64,000 nucleotides of DNA, from positions 6,482,560 through 6,546,559 of the forward strand of contig NC_056045.1 in assembly GCF_004379255.2 (NCBI RefSeq), written 5' to 3'. Under the pieces are notes generated by a model. It had not been told where the DNA came from. It worked only from the letters and a program-made list of their open reading frames with translations, and did no database searches. This document shows, piece after piece, positions 11,839 through 21,953 of this stretch (positions within the stretch are counted from its first letter, which is position 1; each line of letters opens with the position of its first letter). This stretch comes from Salvia splendens (Eukaryota; Streptophyta; Magnoliopsida; Lamiales; Lamiaceae). A program made the position numbers and the translations under genes.

Positions 11839-13840
11839 CAGCATCCACATCCATACTCTTGGATGTGGGCCCGGACCCACTTTTTTTATTTTTTACTCCC
11901 TGCTCTTTGGCAAGAGCACAACACCCACATCCATGCTCTTCCGCAAGAGCATGCTCAAGGGTCCCACCATTCTATTATTCAATTTAAATAAAATATTTTC
12001 ACAATATTAAAATGCATTAAAAATACCCAAAATAGTAATACAAATTACTAAAAAAATTAAAAATTACATAATTAAAATCCTAAAAATTAAAAATTATATA
12101 ATTAAATTCATAAAATTAAAAAAACCACTACTCGTGGCTGAATTTCTCCCAAATGTGTTTGATTAGGTCTACTTGTAGCTCAATGTGGGTTTTGGTATCG
12201 CGCATTGTGTGTCTTGTTTCGATCATCTCGTGCACTGTCATATGCACACCTTGGCGTGGGGGAGACCTTGCGGTTGAGCTTCCGGCTTCATCCTCGTCGT
12301 AAAAGTTAGCCTCCCACGGTCCTTTGTCAGCTATAATCATGTTGTGCAAGATAATACACGCGTACATGATGTCGGCAATATTCTTTGTGTACCACAGCCG
12401 AGTCGGGATCTTCACAATGTTGAATCAGGCTTGAAGGACCCCAAAAGATCTTTGGACGTCTTTCCGAGCAGACTCTTGACGCTGCGAATAAAGAACCCGT
12501 TTCGGGTCTTGCAGATTGCTGAGCGTCTTCACGAAAGTCGGCCACCTTGGGTAGATACCATTGGCGAGATAGTAACCCGTGTGGTATGGATTTCCGTTGA
12601 CGGTGAAGTCGATCACCGGTGCTACACCATTCAAAACATCATTGAAGAGTGGTGAAGAATAGAGCACGTTCAAGTCGTTCTTAGATCCGACAACACCGAA
12701 ATATGCATGCCAAATCCATAGGCGGTAGTCGGCGACCGCTTCAAGGATAAGCGTTGGGCCGCCGCCTTTGTGGCCGCTAAGTGTTGCCCCCTCCAAGCAG
12801 TCGAGCAATTCTTCCACTTCCAATGCATGCGGTCATTGCTTCCAAGCATACTGGAAAATCCGTGAACTGTTTCATGAAGATGAAGCAACCGTTGACAATC
12901 TTCGGTGGTGGGTGCCCAAAGGAATTCCTCACCGAAAGCGAAACGAACACTGGCGCAAAAAATTTTGAGGCATAAGATTCCAGTTGACTCACCCACATGC
13001 AAATACTCATCGAAGAGGTCAGCCGTTTGCCCAATAGCAAGTTGTCGGAGGGCACAAGTACACTTCTGCAATACAGAGAGACTTTGCCGATCGGTTGCGT
13101 CTCTACGTGATTGAAAGTATTCAACACAGGCGGACAATGTGTTGACAATACGCATAAACAACCGTTTTGACATGCGAAAACGGCGCCGGAAGTAATTTGC
13201 CGGAAACCGCGACTCATCGGAAAAATAGTCGGCAATGAGCCTTTAGTGGGCTCCCCCCGATCACGAGGGATGTAGCGGCAATTTGATCTCGTTGGTCGAG
13301 GAGGAGGGGCGGGGGAAGCGGCGGCGACGTAGGCTTCATAGGCGGCACGATATTGTTCATAGTATTCTTGTTCTTTGCGCTCCGCTTCCGCAATGATATC
13401 GTTGATATCCATTTTTTAAATCAAAGAGGGTTTGAGTGAGAGAGAAAGATGTAGATGTAGATGAGTTGTATGAAAAAATATGAGTGAGAGATAATTTGAT
13501 GTGAAAAATGGATGATGAATGTGTGTATTTATAGATGATTTTGGGATTTAAAAAGTTAAAAAAAAATTCAAAAAACGGTAATAAAACGGCTACATTTTTT
13601 GGAATCCGATATTTTTTTAAATTTTTGGTATTATTTTCTATTTTTTAAAAAAAAAGGAAAATGTCAACTGCATTGCCATTGGCCAATAAAAACGTGCCAC
13701 GTCACCTTGCTCACCGGCACGGACGTGCTCGATGCATCGAGCAGGGCCGTGCCGTCGGCAAGAGCACAGCGGTGAGCAGGGCCTTGCCGCGCCGATGGCA
13801 CGGACACCGTCCTTGCGCAAGAGCACCGATGTACATGCTC
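11839..13840 (-). mobile_element. PIF/Harbinger transposon with decayed transposase
   Basis: The ends CAGCATCCACATCCAT (left) and ATGTACATGCTC (right) are imperfect inverted repeats. TAA occurs directly outside both ends (11836-11838, 13841-13843), the usual TWA target of this superfamily. The transposase lies on the minus strand within. The right 200 bases hold GCACGG-rich subterminal repeats. Confidence 0.75.
12128..13412 (-). pseudogene. PIF/Harbinger (ALP1-like) transposase, frameshifted
   Basis: Reading from 13412 leftward the frame starts MDINDIIAEAERKEQEYYEQ, then breaks. Successive fragments in different frames keep family phrases: MSKRLFMRIV, RRDATDRQSLSVLQKC, the DDE-domain pieces DRMHWKWKNC and GHKGGGPTLILEAVAD, then DLWIWHAYFG-like and NDLNVL, and the terminal NIADIMYACIILHNMI. 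These are typical of the nuclease of PIF/Harbinger elements and of the domesticated ALP1 family. At least three frame changes are needed, so this is a dead transposase. It fills nearly all of the surrounding element. Confidence 0.8.
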
Positions 13841-13843
13841 TAA

Positions 13844-14753
13844 TTGGTAAAATAAGAGAGACAGAGAGAAAATGTGGGGGAAGTAGTGTTAGTGGATTGT
13901 GGGGTCCATACTTAGAGTGATGTGTAGGGTTAGTATAGAGTCTCATTATATGCAAATCCACTCCTTATTGCCGAACCACAGAACCATATCAAATTAGTAT
14001 TTTTAGATCTTGTTTTTTTTGGATGAGATGCGCAAATTTATAAATTATTTTCGCCTTCATCACGAGCCTATTTTCATTCATCTCAAGGCAAATAAGTCAT
14101 ACTAACATATTACGAAGTTTTAACTTCATTCCAGAATATATTACTTCATTCTAGTAGGTTTTTACTTCATTCCAGTACGTAAAGGCGGTTTCGCTGTCTC
14201 GTACCATTCTTTCTCTCTACAATGTCTATTACCGTCGCCACGCTGCTGACAACAAAATGGAATGATTACCTAATTTGATGGTTTAATAAACACATGGAAT
14301 GATGTAATAAACTATTTGAATGAAGTATATATAGAAACATTTGAAGTCCTACTGGAATGAAGTAAAAACCTTATGCAATGAAGTAATAACGTTTTTGAAT
14401 GAAGTAATAAACCCACTTGAATAAATTGCAATTTTTAAAGTGAATAAAGTAAAAACCAAGGTCAATGAACTCGAATGAAGCATGTGTTGAATCATTTCAA
14501 AACCTACTGGAAGCAAGTAAAAACATGTTGTACTTTAAAGGTATTACGTACCGAATGAAGTAATAAACCTAATACAATGAAGTAAAATTGGGTTGTAATG
14601 AAGACCGAAATAATTTACACATCATCGCATCTTGTCAAAAACTAGATCCAATGGCCCTAATTTGGTCTCTAGTTCGGTCTTTAAAATTGGTTCCACATTG
14701 ATCACGTAGATATGCCAAATGAAGTACAGTATATGTCCAAGCCTGGTCATAGA
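13844..14753. repeat. left part of a dispersed AATGAAGTAA motif field
   Basis: From about 14110 the sequence is dominated by degenerate copies of (T)ACTTCATTCCAGTAGG, and after 14280 by the complementary GAATGAAGTAAWAAAC, at irregular 20-40-base spacing. The field resumes to the right of the hAT insertion (16556-17480). No coding region is visible in 13844-14110. Confidence 0.55.
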
Positions 14754-16100
14754 TAGGCATGCACAAGGGTCGGGAACCGCCGGTTCCGGGCCAGAACCGG
14801 CGGGTCAAGGGTCGAGAAATCCATGAACCTGAACCGGCCCGCCTAGCTCCCGGCGGTTCCGGTTCCGGTTCAAAAAACCGGCGGTTTACGCGGCGGTTCA
14901 AAACCGCCGGTTTTCGGCTTGAACCGCCGGTTCCGGGCCGGTTCGACGGTTCGACGATTTTTTTTTTTTTTTTTTTGCATTTTTCAACTTTTCAATTTTA
15001 ATCAAATTACATTACACTTTTCAAGTTTGTTTTTGTATGAAATGTGAGTAAATAAAATTGAAAAAAATACGGCTAAAGTTGCAATTTTATTGAAATTGCA
15101 TGTTTACAAATTACACGTTACAAGTTACAACAATTACAAATTGAAAACATATGGCGGTCTTGAAGTCTTAAACAAAATTTAAATACAAATGAGACTACTA
15201 GTGAAGAACTAATTACAAATGACAAGAAACGACGTTGAAGTTCTTAAACGTATAAGTGTATTATATATATACTCTTAACCGGCGAAGAAGATCTTTCTAC
15301 ATAACTAAATTAAGGACACCTTTAGCAATTCAACTTTAAATGTTGAGTTTCGTCTAACAAACAACAATTATAGTAGAATTGTCAAAAGTTTCCCTCATTT
15401 AGCCGTATAGAGAAATATACTTCATCGACTAGAGTATATACAAATACAATTATGTAATTGTATTTGCATATTTTTAAAGTAGGAATTAATGGGAAAAAAA
15501 GAAATAAAAGAAAAAGGACTTGAGCTCAACTTAAATTAAAAATTTAAGTTGAGGTGCCTACGTATCCCAATTGCTCATTTGCATTAGGGAATCAAAGTCC
15601 ACGTAGTTCTCTTACCTTACTTACCTATTTGGCGTCAGAAAACCGCCGGTTTCTGACCGAAAACCGGCGGTTTATGACCGGTTTTGCAGGCCTAAACACT
15701 GACCCTACGACCTAGCCTCTGAAAAGTTGCCGGAACCGTCGGAAACCGGCTCCCGAACCACCGGTTTACCCCGACAAACCGCCGGTTAACCCCTCAACCC
15801 GGCGGTTTACCCCGCAAACCACCGGTTCCAACGGCTATCCTAAACCCCTACGCGAACCCTACGAACCCCTAACCTACGAAACATTGTTCGATCCTTTGAA
15901 CCGGCGGTTCGAACCGCCGAACCGTCGGTTTTGAACCGCCGGTTCACGGTTCAATATATTGCCGAACCTGAACCGGCCATTCCGACCCTTCAACCCGCCT
16001 GCCGGTTCAAACCGCCGGTTCCGGTCCCGGTTCCGATTCATGAACCGGCGGGCCCGAACCGGCGGTTAACCGGCGGGCCGGGCCGATTTGTGCATGCCTA
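14754..16100. mobile_element. non-autonomous hAT element
   Basis: It begins TAGGCATGCACAA and ends TTGTGCATGCCTA, a perfect 13-bp terminal inverted repeat, and is flanked by the perfect 8-bp duplication GTCATAGA (14746-14753, 16101-16108). An 8-bp duplication is the hAT hallmark. The outer 200 bases on the left and 450 on the right are packed with AACCGGCGGTT/AACCGCCGGTT words in both orientations, while the middle (15000-15600) is AT-rich and non-coding. No transposase is present. Confidence 0.85.
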
Positions 16101-16133
16101 GTCATAGATATGCCAAATGAAGAAATAAAGGAT

Positions 16134-16229
16134 TTGTCCAAGCTTGGTCATAGAGGTGCCAAATGCCACATGGTTGGTCGGCATGATTCAAGGAATTGCG
16201 ACAAAACAGATGAGAAGAAGCAAATATAA
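16134..16229 (+). pseudogene. 3' end remnant of a FAR1/MULE-type zinc-knuckle protein
   Basis: A short frame ending in TAA contains GHRGAKC and GRHDSRNC, resembling the C-terminal zinc knuckle of FAR1-related or Mutator-derived proteins (canonical GHDSRNC). The phrase containing TGTCCAAGC(C/T)TGGTCATAGA is present in a second copy just left of the hAT insertion near 14730, indicating a tandem duplication before that insertion. No upstream catalytic domain is found. Weak call. Confidence 0.35.
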
Positions 16230-16316
16230 GTGATGAGCTATTTTATTGATATTCATTTGTTAGCATTTTGATTTTTTGAAAATGTTGTGATACATTTATT
16301 TGTTTGTAATTTATTA

Positions 16317-16552
16317 CTTCCTCGGTCCCTGAAATTTTGTCACATTCATGTTCTTCACTCGTTTTAGAAAAATGATAATAAATAGTTAAAGTGGAGAGAT
16401 GATAAAGTAAGAGATAGAATAACATAGATGAAAGTCTTCTTTGCATTATTCTTTCTCTTATTTTACCCTCTCTCCACTTTAACTATTTATTATCATTTTT
16501 CCAAAACGAGTGTAGAAAATGAACTGTGACAAATATTCAAGGACGGAGGGAG
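16317..16552. mobile_element. Stowaway-type MITE with long internal inverted repeat
   Basis: The left CTTCCTCGGTCCCTGAA and right TTCAAGGACGGAGGGAG are inverted, with TA outside each. Inside, about 60 bases around CTCGTTTTAGAAAAATGATAATAAATAG pair with TATTTATTATCATTTTTCC...CGAG, giving a near-complete hairpin. Confidence 0.7.
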
Positions 16553-17530
16553 TACTTCATTCCAATAGGTTTGATACTTCATTCCAGTAGTTAACTACTT
16601 CATTTCACTTTGAATTTGAATATGTTTAAACTTTTTGCAAACTTTAAAGTGAATAGACTGTATGAAGTGTTTTAACAATGAAGTACTTCATCTTTATTAT
16701 GATGTATTCATATGTTAATGTTGATCCTATTCATTTAAAGATAACTATATGTGCCTGCATTATTAAGGTATTTCCGCATCCTCGGTATTTATTATGATGT
16801 ATTCGTATAGTTTGTTGTCGTTTAAATTTTTGGAGGTAAAATAAAATCTCATTTAAAAAGCACATAATAACTCTACTAACGAAGTACTTTTTTTGCATTT
16901 TGTTTCATTACTATATTTGTTAACCTTTCAATCTCTTACCAAACAAAATATATAGCATATGATTAAGATCATCGTCATAAATGTTCTGTTGGACAATCAT
17001 TTATCAATAGTTCTTGTCTTGTTTTATGTTGACTCAAAGTATTGAACAGACGAAATAACCTAAATCATTTACGAGATGAAGTTTATAAACCAATGCTATA
17101 AAGGATTCAAGAGCAGATGAGGAAGAGTGATCACTACTTCATTCGTACGTGCATTTATTTCATTGAACAAGTATATCACTTCATCGCAATAGCTTTTTTC
17201 TTCATCGAACTTCAAGTGGGTTATTACTTTAGTTCACTACCTTATTAAATGAGATTATAACTTCATCAATTAGGTTTCTTAGTTCAATATAGGTGCAAGT
17301 CCAACTGCACACTTATACATAAACACAATTCAGTTCATATTACGTCATTACATGTGGTTATAACGTTATCGAGTATGTTATTTAGTTCATTACAATTATA
17401 TTTCTTCGCAAACTATGCATACAACACAGTTCAGTTCATATTACTTCATTACTTAAGGTTATAACTTCATCAAGTGCGTTATTTAGTTCATTACAATTAT
17501 AATTCTTTGCAAACTATGCATACAATACAG
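16553..17530. repeat. right part of the dispersed ACTTCATT motif field
   Basis: Many degenerate copies of TACTTCATTCCAGTAG and TTACTTCATTACNTNAGGTTATAACTTCATCAAG occur, including two near-identical 110-base stretches at about 17325-17400 and 17425-17520 (CACAGTTCAGTTCATATTAC...TTATTTAGTTCATTACAATTATA...). No open frame of note. Confidence 0.5.
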
Positions 17531-18354
17531 TTCTCCATCGGTTCTTCTCTACTCTGAAAAATTCCTTCAATCTACCGCGACGATTTCCACTAGAAATCCT
17601 TCAAAATCAAACTAAATGACGATAAATTGTTCTCGAAGCTTCTCTAGCCCGAATCAAGCAATATATGCATTTGTTTTTCGAGCAATTCTCCTAAGTAGTA
17701 TTTTATTTTCCACTGTATACATTTGCCAGTAATCTTCTTAACAACTAAAAAATACGAAACAAGAAAGAATAAGAAACACATGCAATGATTAACACAACCA
17801 ATCTTGAAGTAACTCAAATACTGTGGATTTGACAACCAATCATGAATTAACACACAAAGATTAACACAACCTATTATTTTCTCACTTTTATTCAATTCAG
17901 TTAAATATATCAAGCTTCCTCGTGAAGGAAATTTTCCAATGCTAAATTAGATAAACTAATTCAGGCTAAAAGATTCTAAAGTAGGATATTCTTTCTTTCG
18001 ATTTTAATCGGTTTTTTACTTATATGCATAACTCAAAACAGTAGCCGATTTGGCTAGAATTTAAAATCGAAAAAACAAAATTAGGATCCAAACAAAAGTC
18101 CCAACGTTTCAAAGAGAGAAAGAGAGAGAGTAAAATTCCGACAGAAGTCACCAAATCCCACCGGAAGTCACCCCGCCGCTAATGCCACCGTCGTTGTACT
18201 ACTCCACCGGCGGCGGATCGAGATCGAAACTCCTCATCCACCGCTTTTCTGAGAAGGATGAATCTGAAGCAAGTAGCGACAGTTTCTCTCCTCCTCCAAT
18301 TCCAAAATTATCCTTTTATCAATTTGATTGAATAAAAAAAAAGAAAATGTGTAA
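17531..18354. other. intergenic, nothing recognised
   Basis: No gene chain is visible. A short C-rich stretch near 18150-18240 (GTCACCCCGCCGCTAATGCCACCG) has codon-like composition but no supporting frame. Confidence 0.3.
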
Positions 18355-18363
18355 TTTTAAATA

Positions 18364-19353
18364 GAGTGAACTACATAAATGGTATCTGATCTTTCACTTT
18401 CGCACATAAATGGTACCTGATCTTTATTTTATATCATTTTTGGTACCTATAAATCATATTTTTGGTACCTAATGCTATTTTCATCCCAAAATTCCCTCTA
18501 AACAAATACATTTTTCCTTTTGTGTTATAAATGATATTTTGGGTATACACAAAACTAGTACCAAAAGTGATATTATAATATCTTCTCTTATTCTCCTCAC
18601 TCTTTATACTATTATTATTAATTAATATTAATATTATTATTTTGATGTTATAAATTAATAATTAATTTATTTTTTAATATCATTCAAATATACTTAATTA
18701 TAATTATATTTAATTATTATAATAATATTATTGTTATAATACTAAAAATTAGTAGTAATTAATAAATAATTATAGTATAATTATTTAAATTATGAATCAT
18801 ATAATATTATATGATAACAATAATAATAATAATTATTATTATTATTTTATATTAAATTAATAACTAATCAATATATTCTAATAAAAATTAAAATTGTAGA
18901 TTGTATTCATAATGATATAAAGAGTTGAATATTTTTAGTTAGGTGTTTCAACCCTAAAATGAGTATAAAATAATTTTAAAACAAATATTCAAATAATTTA
19001 GTTACTTTAAATAATTAATTTAGTTAGGTGTTCTTGATTTTTATTATGAATGCAATTAGGTGTATGTATAAAACACTAGAAACAATGAAGAAAAAGAAGA
19101 GAAGAAGAAACTAAATAAGAAAGGAAGAAAAAAAAATCACATGTTTGGTACTCCTTCAAAGGAAGAAGAAAGAAATCACATGGTTTGTACTATTTAATTG
19201 AAATTTTTAAAAATATCATTCATAAGCAAAATATCACATATTTAGTACCTAGGGTTACTTTTGTCATTGGGTACCAAAAACGATATAAAATAAAGATTAT
19301 GTATCATTTATGTGCGAAAGTAAAAGATCAGATACCATTTATGTAGTTCACTC
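18364..19353. mobile_element. Mutator-type MITE with 9-bp target duplication
   Basis: It begins GAGTGAACTACATAAATGGTA and the reverse complement closes the element at the right (TACCATTTATGTAGTTCACTC). Inverted arms run about 110 bases with few mismatches and include GGTACC-containing words. The flanking repeat TTTTAAATA is perfect at 18355-18363 and 19354-19362, the 9-bp length typical of Mutator superfamily insertions. The core (18600-18900) is almost pure A/T with no coding. Confidence 0.8.
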
Positions 19354-19362
19354 TTTTAAATA

Positions 19363-21279
19363 ACTATTAGATGTGTTTAATGGGTGGATGAGATTTGGTC
19401 TCTAGTTCGGTTTTTGAAATTGGTTCGACATTGATCATGACTTGGGTTACTTGGAATTGGTCTTTGAAATTGGTTCGACATTTAAAATTCAATGAAGAAA
19501 CAATAATTTTACTATAATTTAAAAGTTTTTATATTTTGAATTGGTCTAGTTTTGGTGAACGGTCTAAAATAATAAATTTATGGACGGGAGTAGTAATACA
19601 CAACAGTATCGATCAATTTGGCATGATTATTAAACTTTTCACTTTTAGCTTCGAAGTCCAGTTTTAGCTAATGGCTACAATTTGAATCGATTTAAAGTCA
19701 AATTGCTTGTAGAATCAAGACATCAATAACGAGGGGCTGAAAAAATTCAATGAAGAAACAAAATAAATGAAGAAGCTAAAAACTAGGGTTTGTCGGAAAA
19801 CGAGAGGATATAATCAAATACTATTGGTTGCACGTGACGACGCCGTTTTAAATGTAAAGATTTGAATAGTAGTTCTCTTTGTCAATTCGACTCGTGGGCT
19901 GTGTGTGGCCCATTTATGATTTAATGGTTCTAATCAAAGGCCATGTGAGCTGTTGGGATTTGTATGTTTTCAAATCAAGGGCATTATTACAAATACTGTC
20001 ATTTTCAAAACTTATTTAAATGTAATATATTTCATATCATAATCAAGATTATTAATTTATTGGGATGAGTCTTACTCTTACACACCACCTAGTTAATACA
20101 ACCACATACTTATAATTGAAACACGAGACAATTGACAAAAAGAAACTATATTTAACAAAATGCATATAGATAGGCTACATACAAATAATTTGTACCTAAC
20201 CTGTCAGCTGCATGAACCCCAAAACTAACACATAAAAAATAAGGAATTGCAAAGAAACAATTGTAACAAAACAATATTTATTGGTCAATCATACACCTTT
20301 CGAATTCTACAAATTAAACTTGTCGTTGTGCTTCATATTGTTCCCTATTCTTTTACGTCTAAATTATAGTAAAATGGTTTAGGATTTTACTTGGAGCATA
20401 TACTTGGGAAAATTAGGTATATTTTCCTAAATAACGTAATTATGTGTAAATCCACCATAGATACTAGATATAGATTATTCGACAAATTGAACTCGATTTC
20501 ACAGGGTAGAAGATTAAAAATTAAGGTTAATAGTCGATTCTATCACGATTTTTAATAATTTATTAATTTCATCCAAATATTTAAAATTAGAATACAATTT
20601 GTAAATTCACAAATTTTGGAACGAAGTCGATCATTAATCATAAACTACCAATTATCTTAAACTACGGCTTATTTAATTTTTTTTTAAAATTATCCAAATA
20701 GTTTTATAATATACTAACACAAATTTTTCGCCGTAACTCACTTTCGCCCCCACCAGAACGAAGACTTCAAATCAATGAAATACTTGCAATCTCGAGAGGA
20801 AAAATCTAAATTTCTAGGCAAGTACATAATTGCAATCCCTCATTAACTCCAAACAAATTAAATAGATTGGCATATTCAATAAGATACATCTAATTTATTT
20901 CCAAATAAATTTTGCCTTTATTCAAGGACATATATCCATAAAAAAGGGGAACAATATGTCCCTCAACAAGTAGAGGTTGATAATAGGTCATTTTCTAGTA
21001 GGGCATGCAAGGAGACAAATTCCACAAGGTTTGGTTTGTCATCTTAATGTTTTTTTCTCCATGAAGTGAATGCACCCAAACCCCTCAACCCTACAACAAG
21101 GCCCACTACTTCACACACACCACAAGTTCTAATTTTCATATCTTCTCTCTCCACTCTTCCTCTATTCATATATATATGTGTAGCCACTACAAGCATCTCA
21201 TCAAACTCATCACAAAAAACTTCAAGAATCTTCACCTTCTTACTTCTTCATCCAAAGCTTTTTTTTTCCAGACAAAAGC
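19363..21279. other. intergenic, upstream region of RTFL gene
   Basis: No coding chain is seen over about 1.9 kb. The last 150 bases contain a CT-rich leader-like tract and a (AT)n stretch before the small-peptide gene. Confidence 0.4.
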
Positions 21280-21420
21280 ATGGCTGCATACTCAGTCTTC
21301 CCATCAAGAAACTTGAAGCAGAGATCGGTCCAGCGTTGTTCGAAGCAAATGAGGGAACACAAGGCTCGTCTTTACATCATATGGAGATGCACAGTGCTTC
21401 TATTGTGTTGGCATGAATGA
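21280..21420 (+). CDS. ROTUNDIFOLIA-like / DEVIL (RTFL/DVL) small peptide
   Basis: This is an intact 46-codon frame (MAAYSVFPSR... stop TGA) with no intron. The C-terminal half carries the RTF domain pattern: a C-S-K-Q-M-R-E-H-K-A-R block followed by Y-I-I-W-R-C and a hydrophobic L-L-L-C-W ending. Plant RTFL/DVL peptides are small, plasma-membrane-associated proteins. Overexpression restricts cell proliferation along organ axes and changes leaf and fruit shape. The frame fits the family in length, domain position and single-exon structure. The first ATG after a CT-rich leader is the only start that gives this protein. The flanks (19.4-21.3 kb and 21.4-21.95 kb) are gene-free. Which paralogue it corresponds to cannot be told from the sequence. 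Confidence 0.88.
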   Translation: MAAYSVFPSRNLKQRSVQRCSKQMREHKARLYIIWRCTVLLLCWHE

Positions 21421-21953
21421 AGAGTTTGTGTTCTTGCAAATATACACAACACACAATAGGTTTAGACTTTAGATCATATGACTAATTTTTTATTTGTTTC
21501 TTTTTTATCTCAAGGCTCATCTTTGTGGTCTTGATTTTCATAAAGTAACACTAGTTTTGAGCATCAAATTAGCAACACCAAGATTGTGTTGCTACTTTCT
21601 TGAGTTATGTAGGATGTGTAATCCAAATGGCTAGGACATACATATGTATCAATGTAAAAGAAAAGGGCACCTTATTTTGGTTACAATTTAGAGTTTTGAG
21701 TTACAATTACAATGTTTACTTCACCTTATTAAAATTAACTATTTACTGAGTTCTGATTGATATGACTTTGCAATATCAATTGGATTTGGATATGTAGAAC
21801 AAAAGAAAAGCAGAGATAATTCACTTTGTAAGAAGCCAAAATTCCAAAATCCTAAACCAAAAATAAAAAGTAGCTAGAAAGATTTTAAATAAGATGGTTT
21901 TAAAAGAACCAAGGTTCTACCAAAACATATAGAGAGAATGGAAGTTATTCTCT
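21421..21953. other. convergent 3' region between RTFL and CUE genes
   Basis: The two genes point towards each other across this 530-base AT-rich spacer, which should hold both 3' UTRs. No other feature is visible. Confidence 0.4.

Noticed and set aside
21066..21416. 116-codon frame over the RTFL gene
   Set aside because: A different reading frame from the RTFL peptide, made of leader sequence plus shadow. No domain.
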